Source: Akkermansiaceae bacterium UBA7331 (GTDB lineage: Bacteria; Verrucomicrobiota; Verrucomicrobiia; Verrucomicrobiales; Akkermansiaceae). From it: DNA of 39,701 bases. A program made the position numbers and the translations under genes. Below are positions 7,476-16,033 of this stretch, in pieces (the stretch's first letter is position 1; every line of letters starts with the position of its first letter). The stretch covers positions 11,185 through 50,885 of the forward strand of contig DKPP01000013.1 of the NCBI GenBank assembly GCA_002471255.1, in the 5' to 3' direction. A model generated the notes under the pieces. The model made no database searches. It saw only the letters and a program-made list of their open reading frames with translations, and was not told the DNA's origin.

Positions 7476-9245
7476 TTAGACAACTTGAGGTTCATTTTCC
7501 GAACGCAGTATGTCTAAAAGTTGTTGTGAATAATTAATGGGGTTTTCCGATGGAGAAATCACCAAATCGGCATTTTTTGGAGCAGAGATTTTGTCTCCCA
7601 ACCAGATATTTAATGGCTTAAATTGGCTACTGGTAAGTGATAAAGCTTTTATTCCATTTTCATCGGGTAAATGTGACAATGCCGTAATGGCTAGCGTTCC
7701 GGTAATGCCCAATAATTGAGAAATCTGAATGAGCGTATCATTTTGATCGGAGGAAACTTGATCGTCTTCCGCACCTAAATAATGGGTATTAAAAGATTGC
7801 TGGAATAAATGATTATCCAATTGACGAGCCCATGACTTTACCTCAGGCAAATCACTACCTGCGATAAAAATACCTTTTCCAAAAAGTAGGTTTTTGTCCA
7901 AATGCCTACGACGCGTTTCTAGTCGTAATTTTTTGTAAGGATCATGACCACTTAATAAGGCATCATCATGCACAAGATCGATTCTTCCTGCGCCAACCGT
8001 ATTATTAGTGACTAAATCAATAAGAACGAAAGCTCCCGTCGATTTATTATGATCATATAAATCGGCATAAATAGGCTTTTTGGTCTCTAAACGAACCAAC
8101 CCTACCTGATTAAGCGCCAAGTGATCAGATTCCTTGCGATCAAGCGTATTGATATCAATTTCATGTTCGATACCTACTACCTTAGCCGCTACATTTCGTC
8201 CGGAATGGCGTATGAGGTATTGATTACCGACTTTTAACGGAGATTCAGCCATCCATACGATTGATGCACTGAAATGGCGGGAGACTTGAGGAACATCTTG
8301 TTTTTTTACAATCAAGTCTCCACTGCTGATATCAATCTCATCTTCCAACTCAATTGTCACCGGCAAAGGAGCAAAAGCATGGTTTAAATCTCCATCGGCG
8401 GTCAGAATTCGTTTTACCTTACTTGTTTTTAAAGAAGGTAAAGTCACAATCTCATCTCCTACATCAACCGTGCCGGATGCAATCGAACCGGCAAAACCGC
8501 GAAAGTTTAAATCAGGTCGACTTACTACTTGTACCGGAAATCTAAAATGCTCGTAATTCAGGTCTTTTGAGGTATCGACCTCCTCTAAAATATCTAAAAG
8601 GGATGGCCCTTCATACCATGAAATTTTTGAGGACTTTTCAACCACATTTTCACCAGCTAAGGCAGATATCGGTATATATCTGATATCCGGTAAATTAAGA
8701 CCTTTGGCAAATGAAGAAAACTCCTTTTGAATTTTCTCAAATACGGTTTGATCATAATCAAATAAATCCATTTTATTGACTGCTACCAACAAATGCTGAA
8801 TACCTAATAAGGAAACGATATACGCATGTCGTTTGGTTTGGGTCAGTACACCATGGCGGGCATCAATTAAAATAATCGCCAAATTGGCGGTTGACGCTCC
8901 AGTCGCCATGTTTCTTGTATATTGTTCATGTCCTGGGCAATCTGCGATGATAAATTTACGTTTTGGTGTCGTAAAATAACGATAAGCGACATCAATAGTA
9001 ATACCCTGCTCGCGTTCCGCTTTTAAACCATCTAACAATAAGGCATAGTCGATATTCCCGGCGCCTGTTGTGCCATTTTTTTGACTAGCCTGTTCCAAAG
9101 CTTGAAGTTGATCGGTAAAAATCAACTTGCTGTCATATAATAATCGGCCGATTAAAGTTGATTTACCATCATCAACGGAGCCACACGTTAAAACGCGTAG
9201 TAAGCTCTTATTTTCATGTTGATCTAAATATGATGTAATGTCCAT
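7476..9245 (-). CDS. cysN: sulfate adenylyltransferase large subunit with degenerate APS-kinase-like tail
   Basis: GTPase subunit of ATP sulfurylase, which with CysD turns sulfate and ATP into APS. G1 GSVDDGKST (about residue 25), G3 DCPGHEQY, and G4 NKMD are intact, followed by two translation-factor beta-barrels to about residue 440. The protein is about 589 residues, much longer than the roughly 475 of a plain CysN and near the size of CysN-CysC fusions. The extra tail (about 455-590) aligns by eye with APS kinase: KGIFIAGSDLPEVKS in place of the P-loop region, HYLGAED for LLDGD, ISQLL-GTLAITALS for the GLVVLTAF region, and a final QQLLDILR. The P-loop residues are lost, so it should not be a kinase. 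A TTG at 9254 could start translation, but ATG 9245 is preferred. Confidence 0.9.
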   Translation of the reverse strand: MDITSYLDQHENKSLLRVLTCGSVDDGKSTLIGRLLYDSKLIFTDQLQALEQASQKNGTTGAGNIDYALLLDGLKAEREQGITIDVAYRYFTTPKRKFIIADCPGHEQYTRNMATGASTANLAIILIDARHGVLTQTKRHAYIVSLLGIQHLLVAVNKMDLFDYDQTVFEKIQKEFSSFAKGLNLPDIRYIPISALAGENVVEKSSKISWYEGPSLLDILEEVDTSKDLNYEHFRFPVQVVSRPDLNFRGFAGSIASGTVDVGDEIVTLPSLKTSKVKRILTADGDLNHAFAPLPVTIELEDEIDISSGDLIVKKQDVPQVSRHFSASIVWMAESPLKVGNQYLIRHSGRNVAAKVVGIEHEIDINTLDRKESDHLALNQVGLVRLETKKPIYADLYDHNKSTGAFVLIDLVTNNTVGAGRIDLVHDDALLSGHDPYKKLRLETRRRHLDKNLLFGKGIFIAGSDLPEVKSWARQLDNHLFQQSFNTHYLGAEDDQVSSDQNDTLIQISQLLGITGTLAITALSHLPDENGIKALSLTSSQFKPLNIWLGDKISAPKNADLVISPSENPINYSQQLLDILRSENEPQVV

Positions 9246-9295
9246 GTTCTGCAAAAAATGATTGTTAATAACCTGTGAGTATCTTGTTAATAATA

Positions 9296-10210
9296 CTAAA
9301 AATAACCTTCTCTTTTCTTTTGTTCCATTGATGAATCACCATCATGGTCAATAATACGAGTCGAGCGTTCACTTAGGCTATTTTGCATGGTTTCAGCCAC
9401 AATTTCTTCTACCGTAGAAGCTTCTGACTCAATCGCACCGGTGAGTGGATAACATCCGAGAGTACGGAAGCGAACTTTCTTAAGTTGTGGGACTTCACCA
9501 TCTCTTAAAGGAAAACGCTCATCGTCAACCATGATAAGAGTACCGTCACGCTCGACAACAGGTCTCTCTTTTGCAAAATATAAATCGGGTATTTCTATTC
9601 CCTCTACACGAATGTACTGCCAAATATCCAATTCAGTCCAATTTGATAAAGGAAAGATTCTCACACTTTCACCGGTATTAATTTTGCCATTATAAACATT
9701 CCATAGTTCAGGGCGTTGATTCTTTGGATCCCATTGATTAAATTGATCTCTGAATGAAAAAATTCTTTCTTTAGCTCGAGATTTTTCTTCATCACGGCGA
9801 GCTCCCCCAAATACCGCATCATATTGTCCGGCATTTAACGCTTGCAACAAAGCTTGGGTTTTCATGATATCCGTATATTTACGGCTTCCATGTGTAAAAG
9901 GGGTCACTCCATTATCTACACCTTCTTGATTGTAGTGAACATCTAACTCCAGATTGTTTTCTTTCGTAAAACGATCACGAAACTCAATCATTTCACGAAA
10001 TTTAAAAGTGGAATCAATATGAAGAAGCTTAAATGGTAAGCGACCGGGATAAAATGCCTTTTTGGCTAAATGTACCAATACGGAAGAATCTTTCCCGATA
10101 GAATACAATAATATAGGACGATCAAATTGACTGATGGCATCACGAAAAATATGAATACTTTCCGCTTCAAGTTGGCGCAATTGGCTCAAACGATAATTAT
10201 CAAGGCTCAT
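9296..10210 (-). CDS. cysD: sulfate adenylyltransferase small subunit
   Basis: 304 residues, the normal length for CysD. It carries the PP-loop motif SIGKDSSVL (about residues 37-45), which activates sulfate by adenylylation; the reaction is driven by GTP hydrolysis in CysN. FGGARRDEEKSRAKERIFSFRD and IFPLSNWTELDIWQYI are strongly conserved CysD signatures, and the C-terminus ends in EQKKREGYF as in most CysD proteins. It lies 27 bp after cysH and 50 bp before the cysN ATG, all in one direction, so the three genes form the APS-making and APS-reducing part of one operon. Start at ATG 10210; no Shine-Dalgarno sequence is seen. Confidence 0.95.
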   Translation of the reverse strand: MSLDNYRLSQLRQLEAESIHIFRDAISQFDRPILLYSIGKDSSVLVHLAKKAFYPGRLPFKLLHIDSTFKFREMIEFRDRFTKENNLELDVHYNQEGVDNGVTPFTHGSRKYTDIMKTQALLQALNAGQYDAVFGGARRDEEKSRAKERIFSFRDQFNQWDPKNQRPELWNVYNGKINTGESVRIFPLSNWTELDIWQYIRVEGIEIPDLYFAKERPVVERDGTLIMVDDERFPLRDGEVPQLKKVRFRTLGCYPLTGAIESEASTVEEIVAETMQNSLSERSTRIIDHDGDSSMEQKKREGYF

Positions 10211-10237
10211 TTTAAAATATTGTGTGTAATGGTTAAA

Positions 10238-10963
10238 TTAAACTCTAGGACGATTATGAAGGCCGCATTCTTTGGATTCCGGGCTTTCCCACCACCATCG
10301 ACCATCTCTTAAGGTTTGTACTTTTGTGATAGCTCGAGTGCAACCGGCGCATCCGATGCTTGGATAACCCTGATCATGCAAAGTGTTGTAAGGTACGTCG
10401 TATGCTTTTACATAACGCCAAACATCTTCTTCAGACCAATTATATAAAGGATTTACTTTAATAAGCTTAAATTGAGCATCCCACTCTATCGGTTCCACAT
10501 TTGCTCTAGTAATTGCTTGATCTTGACGCAATCCACATACCCAAGCTCGCTGATTCGATAAGGCTCTGGATAGAGGCTCCAATTTACGTATGGAGCAGCA
10601 TGCTTTACGTTGATCGATTCCATTTCGAAATCCGTTGATTCCTTGCTTGTTAACTAATTCTTCAAGATCTTTTGATTGAGGATAATAGGCCTTTATCTGC
10701 AGATTATATTGCTTTTCTGTCCTATCCCATACCTCATAAGTTTCAGGAAACAATCTGCCCGTATCGAGCGTAATGGCTTTAAGTTGAATCTGGTTCCTTG
10801 TTGCTATATCAAGTATCACTTGATCCTCTACCCCAAACGAAGTAGCAATTACGACTTCGTTTTCGAGATATTGTGCTACTAGCTTTAACAATTCTCCTGC
10901 GGTCTTATTTACCGCATCCGATTTCAACTGTTCTATAATGATTTGACTATATTCTGGCGACAT
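10238..10963 (-). CDS. cysH: adenylyl-sulfate (APS) reductase, thioredoxin type
   Basis: 241 residues, first gene of the sulfur operon. The cysteine pair C122-C123 (KACCSIRK) and C205-x-x-C208 (GCAGCTR) form the 4Fe-4S site that marks enzymes using APS rather than PAPS, and C233 in ECGLH is the catalytic cysteine. The PAPS-reductase fold is seen in SFGVEDQVIL (PP-loop region), TLDTGRLFPETYEVWDRTE and VNPLYNWSEEDVWRY. It makes sulfite for CysI. Use of APS makes an APS kinase unnecessary, which fits the dead kinase-like tail of CysN in the same operon. The start is ATG 10963, behind a long structured divergent region. Confidence 0.93.
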   Translation of the reverse strand: MSPEYSQIIIEQLKSDAVNKTAGELLKLVAQYLENEVVIATSFGVEDQVILDIATRNQIQLKAITLDTGRLFPETYEVWDRTEKQYNLQIKAYYPQSKDLEELVNKQGINGFRNGIDQRKACCSIRKLEPLSRALSNQRAWVCGLRQDQAITRANVEPIEWDAQFKLIKVNPLYNWSEEDVWRYVKAYDVPYNTLHDQGYPSIGCAGCTRAITKVQTLRDGRWWWESPESKECGLHNRPRV

Positions 10964-11002
10964 TTATTTATTACGTTTATGTATTTACTAAAGTTAATGA
11001 AT

Positions 11003-11090
11003 AAAAAAAATTATTCACAAGTGACAAAAGCATGTAGAGCTTTTGCGAGAGAAAAATCTCTCCGATAAAATTTTATCGACACATTCGATA
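11003..11090 (-). promoter_or_regulatory. hairpin-rich leader upstream of cysH
   Basis: Several contiguous inverted repeats lie 40-127 bp before the cysH start: TATCGA/TCGATA at 11074-11090, the perfect palindrome CGATAAAATTTTATCG at 11063-11078, GAGAGA/TCTCTC at 11047-11062 and CAAAAGC/GCTTTTG at 11025-11045, followed on the minus strand by a T8 run at 11010-11003. The first two overlap and so exclude each other. This looks like a folded 5' leader with a possible switch or attenuator for the sulfur operon. It matches no riboswitch class I recognise, and the promoter itself was not located. Confidence 0.4.
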
Positions 11091-11244
11091 GTCACAAACA
11101 CACAACTTCCAAGAAACGATCGGAAGATTTATCTCATCTCGTCTTGATTCCGTGATTAACACGTTCTTTTCGTATGTGGTATTCATTATATTGCTCGTTA
11201 CGATGTTTATTATGTTTATAAACGTACTAAAGTCAACAGGTATA

Positions 11245-11261
11245 TTTTACATCATGTAAAA
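11245..11261. promoter_or_regulatory. palindromic site 1 in the cysH-larC divergent region
   Basis: TTTTACAT, one C, then ATGTAAAA: an 8-bp perfect inverted repeat with a 1-nt centre, 282 bp before cysH and about 265 bp before larC. It shares both half-sites with the palindrome at 11322-11341. It is a likely dimeric repressor or activator site; the protein is unknown. The remainder of the 562-bp gene-free stretch (10964-11525) is A+T-rich, with a small ATTATC/GATAAT hairpin at 11429-11444; no tRNA or small gene was seen. Confidence 0.5.
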
Positions 11262-11321
11262 ATTGACCATTAAATTTTTCATAGTGCATTTATTGTAAGT
11301 TATTTTTATTTTTTGAATTTT

Positions 11322-11341
11322 TTTTACATCACAATGTAAAA
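11322..11341. promoter_or_regulatory. palindromic site 2 in the cysH-larC divergent region
   Basis: TTTTACAT, CACA, then ATGTAAAA: the same 8-bp half-sites as site 1, here with a 4-nt centre, 77 bp further toward larC and 184 bp before its ATG. The different spacing argues either for a flexible dimer or for half-sites bound independently. An A+T-rich palindrome could arise by chance once; finding the same half-site four times within 97 bp is less likely to be chance. Confidence 0.5.
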
Positions 11342-11525
11342 GTGAAATTTCCTAGCAAAATAGGAATGTTTTTCCCAGTTTAAAGTCTATTTTATCCTAT
11401 ACCTTACTCATACGCTAAAGATTATTACATTATCTATTGATAATCATGCAACGCCTTGAGGCAACTGTGTAATACAGGCAATTAGGCTTGCAACACTAAG
11501 TATTCTATCTTTAGTATGTAGCGCA

Positions 11526-12767
11526 ATGAGAGTGTTGCATTATGATTGCTCGGCAGGGATTAGCGGAGATATGAATTTAGCCGCCTTAATTCATTTAGGT
11601 GTACCGGTAGATTTTTTACAGGAAACACTTAAGGGGCTACACATTCATGATGAATGGGAAATACAGGCAAGCTCTAAATTATGCGAAGGTATAACAGGGA
11701 CTCAAATCACTGTAACTTATCATGAACATACCCATCATGATCATGGCGACCAAGGTTTTGCGCATTCTGATCACCATCATCATCGAACCTTTGGTGATAT
11801 TAAGCAAATGATTGAAACCAGTCATTTGAGTCCTTTCGTACAAAAAACGGCGTTAGACATTTTTTATAGGTTGGCAGTAGCGGAAGGGTCCGTTCATGGA
11901 AAGAAACCTGAAGATGTTCACTTTCATGAAGTTGGTGCGGTTGATTCAATCATAGATATTGTTGGTTCAGCGATTTGTCTCGAATATTTGAATATTGATC
12001 ATATTGTTTCTACTTCCGTCGAATTAGGAAGCGGTTCCGTGAAATGCGCCCATGGCATAATGCCCGTGCCGGCACCGGCAACGGCAGAATTGGCACGAAA
12101 TTTTCCAACCAGCCTAGGAGGAACTACTCATGAAGCGACGACTCCGACCGGGGCAGCTTTTTTAGCAAGCGTAGTCAATGAATACAATTCACCAATTGAT
12201 GGGAAAATCTTAGCTATCGGAACGGGAATTGGTCACAGACAAGGTCTACCAAAACCTAACATTCTACGAGTCATGTTGCTAGAAACAAGCTCAGAAAAAA
12301 CTTATGAAGTAGAATCAATGTGTGAATTGCATGCCAACATTGATGACATGACCGCTGAGCAAATTTCTTATTTGACAACGAAACTATTAGAGGGCGGAGC
12401 CAAGGACGTATGGCAGATTCCTATCGTTATGAAAAAGAATCGTTTAGCACATCAGGTCTGTGTCTTATGCACACTCAAAGACAAAGAAACCATGATTCGT
12501 TTATTTTTTTACCATAGCACGAGCTTAGGTATTAGAGAATATTTTCCACTCCGACATCAGCTTGAGCGAGACTCTAAAATCGTGAATACATCTTTAGGTT
12601 CGGCTCATGTGAAAACATCCTATATGTCAGGGGAAACTCATCGTCATAAACCTGAATATGATGATTGCGTAGCTATAGCGGATAAAACCGGATTAAGTCT
12701 CAGTCAGTGCCAAATGTTGGCACATATGCAGCGATTAAGGGAAGATGCAAAAGATGAACAAAGTTAA
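11526..12767 (+). CDS. larC: nickel-pincer cofactor biosynthesis protein LarC (nickel insertion)
   Basis: 413 residues from ATG 11526. LarC inserts nickel into the dithiodicarboxylate pyridinium mononucleotide to complete the NPN cofactor of lactate racemase-type enzymes, using CTP. The family signature DCSAGISGDMNLAALIHLG is at the N-terminus, FHEVGAVDSIIDIVG follows, and IDDMTAEQISYLTTKLLEGGAKDVW with PIVMKKNR marks the C-terminal domain. A His-rich loop (about residues 68-88, including HEHTHHDHG and HSDHHHH) probably binds metal. In Lactobacillus plantarum larC1/larC2 need a ribosomal frameshift; here the whole protein is one frame. The gene overlaps larE. Confidence 0.93.
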   Translation: MRVLHYDCSAGISGDMNLAALIHLGVPVDFLQETLKGLHIHDEWEIQASSKLCEGITGTQITVTYHEHTHHDHGDQGFAHSDHHHHRTFGDIKQMIETSHLSPFVQKTALDIFYRLAVAEGSVHGKKPEDVHFHEVGAVDSIIDIVGSAICLEYLNIDHIVSTSVELGSGSVKCAHGIMPVPAPATAELARNFPTSLGGTTHEATTPTGAAFLASVVNEYNSPIDGKILAIGTGIGHRQGLPKPNILRVMLLETSSEKTYEVESMCELHANIDDMTAEQISYLTTKLLEGGAKDVWQIPIVMKKNRLAHQVCVLCTLKDKETMIRLFFYHSTSLGIREYFPLRHQLERDSKIVNTSLGSAHVKTSYMSGETHRHKPEYDDCVAIADKTGLSLSQCQMLAHMQRLREDAKDEQS

Positions 12768-13551
12768 TGATTTAATCAATTATCTAAAACAGCAGGAAAA
12801 ATTGGCCATTGCTATCTCCGGAGGCCTAGATAGCTCTATTCTGCTAGCTTTGGCCGTATCTGTTTTAGGTAAGGAAAATTGTTTGGCTCTCACGGCACAA
12901 TCACCTTATATGATGAGTACCGAGTGGGATGAATGCGTTCAATTTGTTGATTCCTTGGGAGTACGTCATATAACGCCGAACTTTGATATTCCTGAAGCTA
13001 TTATTAACAATCCCCCGGATAGATGCTATCTTTGTAAAACTCAAATTTTTACTACCTTAAAGCAATTATCGGAGCAAGAAGGCTTTTATACCCTTGCAGA
13101 CGGTAGCAATATCGATGATTTAAATGATTATCGCCCAGGACACAGAGCACTAAAAGAGCTAAACATCATTAGCCCATTTTTAGAAGCAAATATGGGAAAA
13201 CAAGATATTCGCTACTTGGGAAAAAGACTGGGATTATCTGAAAATTTATATCAAAAGCCGGCCTATGCATGCCTTTTGACCAGATTACCTCATAATGAAA
13301 AAATCGAACTCGACAGATTATATATCATTGACCAAGCGGAAATGTACTTGAGAAATCATGGAATCAAAGCTTGCCGAGTGAGATGGAATGATGGAAATGT
13401 TCGTATTGAAATAGATCCATCCGACTTTCCATTACTCATTGAAGATTCGCTAAGAGAGAAAGTTTTGAATTATTTCAAATCTCTAGGTATTAAACAAATA
13501 ACCCTAGATTTATCGGGATATAAACAAGGTAACATGAATCAAATAACATGA
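12754..13551 (+). CDS. larE: ATP-dependent sulfur transferase LarE
   Basis: 265 residues. LarE adenylylates and thiolates the two carboxylates of the NPN precursor. The PP-loop SGGLDSS is at residues 22-28; DRCYLCK (C91, C94) is a conserved family motif, and C173 in YACLLTR corresponds to the cysteine that donates its own sulfur in the sacrificial type of LarE. ATG 12754 is chosen because AAGGGAAG at 12737-12744 sits at proper Shine-Dalgarno spacing to it, while the alternative ATG at 12745 directly touches that sequence. The gene overlaps larC by 14 nt and larB by 4 nt. Its sulfur demand may explain the position back-to-back with the sulfur-assimilation operon (inference). Confidence 0.92.
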   Translation: MNKVNDLINYLKQQEKLAIAISGGLDSSILLALAVSVLGKENCLALTAQSPYMMSTEWDECVQFVDSLGVRHITPNFDIPEAIINNPPDRCYLCKTQIFTTLKQLSEQEGFYTLADGSNIDDLNDYRPGHRALKELNIISPFLEANMGKQDIRYLGKRLGLSENLYQKPAYACLLTRLPHNEKIELDRLYIIDQAEMYLRNHGIKACRVRWNDGNVRIEIDPSDFPLLIEDSLREKVLNYFKSLGIKQITLDLSGYKQGNMNQIT

Positions 13552-14291
13552 AATCTTTAGAGCATATTCTGGAACAATTATCCCTAGGCAAAATTTCATC
13601 TGACGAAGCTGCTCAGCATATACGAGCTATGCAGTCCAAGACATTGGGCCATACTCAAGTTGATATTGATCGTTTAAGTAGAACCGGTTGCCCTGAAGTG
13701 ATCTATGGGGCTGGCAAAAGTGCGAGTCAAATTATTGAAATAGCTGAAACTTTGGTTGAACACCAACAAAACGTCTTGATCACACGTATTAAAGAGGAAT
13801 CCGTTATACCTATTTTAGAAAATTTTCCTCAAGCTAACTATGTAAAAACGGCTTCATTGATCCGAATAGAACCATACGAACGTACTTTTAAGGAAACAAG
13901 CATAGCTGTCGTATCGGCAGGCACTTCTGATCAGGCTGTGGCAGAAGAGGCAGCTCACACGGCAGAGTTTCTCGGCAATAAAGTCACACGGTTTTATGAT
14001 TGTGGAGTGGCCGGATTACACCGATTAATCAACAAACTACCGGAAATTCGCGAAGCAAGGGTCATCATTGCCGTAGCCGGAATGGAAGGAGCATTACCAA
14101 GCGTTTTGGCTGGCTTAGTCAAAGCCCCAGTGATAGCTGTACCCACAAGCGTAGGATATGGCACACATTTTGGTGGAATTACTACCCTCTTAGCTATGTT
14201 AACCTCATGTGCCAATGGTATTTCCGTAGTTAACATTGATAATGGTTTTGGCGCAGGTTTCAACGCACATCTTATCAATAATCTTTCTTAG
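13548..14291 (+). CDS. larB: pyridinium-3,5-biscarboxylic acid mononucleotide synthase LarB
   Basis: 247 residues, ATG overlapping the larE stop as ATGA. LarB carboxylates nicotinic acid adenine dinucleotide, the first step to the nickel-pincer nucleotide. The N-terminal segment has the LarB pattern RTGCPEVIYGAGKS, and the C-terminal half is PurE-like: VVSAGTSDQAVAEEAAHTAEFLGNKVTRFYDCGVAGLHR, VIIAVAGMEGALPSVLAGL, PVIAVPTSVGYG and the final NIDNGFGAGFNAHLIN. The order larC-larE-larB completes the three-enzyme pathway. No larA-type racemase or nickel transporter is in the window. The 242 bp after it hold no gene; CAGCT/AGCTG near 14329-14342 is a weak hairpin without a U-run. Confidence 0.94.
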   Translation: MKSLEHILEQLSLGKISSDEAAQHIRAMQSKTLGHTQVDIDRLSRTGCPEVIYGAGKSASQIIEIAETLVEHQQNVLITRIKEESVIPILENFPQANYVKTASLIRIEPYERTFKETSIAVVSAGTSDQAVAEEAAHTAEFLGNKVTRFYDCGVAGLHRLINKLPEIREARVIIAVAGMEGALPSVLAGLVKAPVIAVPTSVGYGTHFGGITTLLAMLTSCANGISVVNIDNGFGAGFNAHLINNLS

Positions 14292-14533
14292 AATATACTC
14301 TATTTCTCTCTCAATCAGCCAGCTACGACCTCTAAAGAGCTGACAGCCCACTATATCTGAGAAGTGTTTCCCTAAATATATGTTGCGGACAATATGTATT
14401 CACATATATCCTAGAATCAGCATATTATGACTCACTCATTAACGACGCGTTATGAACAATATTGTAAGTATTAAACTCCAAATTTTTTAAGGTTTATCCT
14501 TACACTACTTAACAACCCGACAGAAAAACAGTT

Positions 14534-15934
14534 ATGAAAATACATTTTATTGCAGGCATATGGCTTGCCAATTTGAGTTGTATTGGCCACGTGTATGCCC
14601 AGCAAGAGATTAATGGAGATTACTATCAACAAAAGATAGATATCACGTCTAGTGATCCCTATTACATAGGAAATAAAACCGATACAGGTATTTACGGTAT
14701 CTCAAGAGATGCTGAAACATTCAAGGACCCTATAAACTTGGTCATAGGAGATGAAAGTGATACTTCAAGAATTGTACATATCTATGCTCCGGAATATAAC
14801 TCTATTTATTTAAATGTGGAAAATTCAATATTACAATTTAAGAACGTAACTATTTCCGGATATAATTTTACGGATGATCAAACTTTGTCATACGTCAATG
14901 AATTTGTAAATTTTTATTGTCCAAACATTGGAGTTAAAGATGGGAATAATCTTACTTTTTCAAACAAAAATCTTGTCTCTTACGACAAGACAAGTAAAGA
15001 GCTTAGCCCACGAAATACTGACATTCCCGGTGTGGTGCCAGAAGATATACCCTTTTATCTGCCATCTTATGCGCTATCTTCCGATGTTTTGTCAGGAAAT
15101 GGAAACATTAAGATTGAACAATGTAATCTTAATGTATATACGAGCACCAATTCTCATACGGGTTCTTACTATTTGGAAAATGCTAGTTTGTATATAAATC
15201 CTAATAATTCGGGAATTTCTAATAATTTTAATATTATAGCAAAGACTGAAAATAAGCTTACTATACATGCATATACCCAATCACCGGACAATAATGGAGC
15301 AATGACATTGAACTACCAAGGAACGATTAATGTTGATAATAGCTCAGTAGAACTTAATAATTTATCAGACTTTTCCTTTGATAGACTCACGTGTACACTT
15401 GGCGATTTCAATCTGGTGACAGGTTCAAATTCCGAACATTTTTCGATTAAAACATTAAGAACCGATGACCATATTCCTGAACAAGGGGGACCATTTTCTT
15501 ATTCACTCAATCCTGGTTTAGGTACTTTGCGTTTAGATATTCAGTTAGATAACGCAAAAGTCGGACAGATATATGAATTCGCTATGTTTGAAATTTCAAA
15601 TCAGCTTGTTATGCCTATGTCGTTAAATGATTTAGAAGCGCAAGATGCAAATTTGATGATGACAAATAATTTAGAAGGAGGACTGATAAATATCTCTATA
15701 GAAAATTTATCTTTAGACTCATTCCAGTTAAGTGAAGAAGCTCAAAAATCATGGAAGCTGGTAGGTATCCGTACAGAATACACCCCGACTGAGGATAATG
15801 AGTATACTGATTATAAAGGATATGTAGGCAAATATCAAACATACCTTACTCTCCAATCAATACCTGAACCATCCACAGCTACGCTTGGCATTTTAGGATT
15901 GGCTGCCTTATGTTTCAGACGCAGACGTCACTAA
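14534..15934 (+). CDS. PEP-CTERM sorting domain protein, function unknown
   Basis: 466 residues. A Sec signal peptide (MKIHFIAGIWLANLSCIGHVYAQ) leads into a long Asn/Ser/Thr-rich beta-type exported region with no recognised catalytic motif. The C-terminus has the complete PEP-CTERM signal: IPEPST, hydrophobic ATLGILGLAALCF and the basic RRRRH tail. Such proteins are cleaved and sorted by an exosortase (EpsH-type) to the cell surface or extracellular matrix; no exosortase gene is seen here. The ISGYNFTDDQ and LQFKNVTISG segments recall right-handed beta-helix or adhesin-like proteins, but this is only appearance. The gene stands alone, with its own terminator downstream. Confidence 0.85.
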   Translation: MKIHFIAGIWLANLSCIGHVYAQQEINGDYYQQKIDITSSDPYYIGNKTDTGIYGISRDAETFKDPINLVIGDESDTSRIVHIYAPEYNSIYLNVENSILQFKNVTISGYNFTDDQTLSYVNEFVNFYCPNIGVKDGNNLTFSNKNLVSYDKTSKELSPRNTDIPGVVPEDIPFYLPSYALSSDVLSGNGNIKIEQCNLNVYTSTNSHTGSYYLENASLYINPNNSGISNNFNIIAKTENKLTIHAYTQSPDNNGAMTLNYQGTINVDNSSVELNNLSDFSFDRLTCTLGDFNLVTGSNSEHFSIKTLRTDDHIPEQGGPFSYSLNPGLGTLRLDIQLDNAKVGQIYEFAMFEISNQLVMPMSLNDLEAQDANLMMTNNLEGGLINISIENLSLDSFQLSEEAQKSWKLVGIRTEYTPTEDNEYTDYKGYVGKYQTYLTLQSIPEPSTATLGILGLAALCFRRRRH

Positions 15935-15960
15935 AACAATATGTTGGTTTTTATGAAAGG

Positions 15961-15993
15961 AACCCGATGTCTTATAAGACATCGGGTTTTCTA
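15961..15993 (+). terminator. rho-independent terminator of the PEP-CTERM gene
   Basis: A perfect 28-nt palindrome at 15961-15988 (14 bp each side, arm AACCCGATGTCTTA) lies 26 bp after the stop and is followed by TTCTATT, so the arm plus tail read GGGTTTTCTATT on the plus strand. The opposite strand has only a short T stretch, so it works chiefly for the plus-strand gene. Confidence 0.8.
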
Positions 15994-16033
15994 TTAGGCT
16001 AGAAATCATTATATTCTATTACAAATTTACATC

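Noticed and set aside
10964..11525. SAM or cobalamin riboswitch in the divergent region
   Set aside because: The conserved cores of these classes are not recognisable; the hairpins are described as an unassigned leader instead.
11526..12767. Programmed frameshift in larC as in Lactobacillus plantarum
   Set aside because: The frame is continuous from ATG to stop with both LarC domains present; no slip is required.
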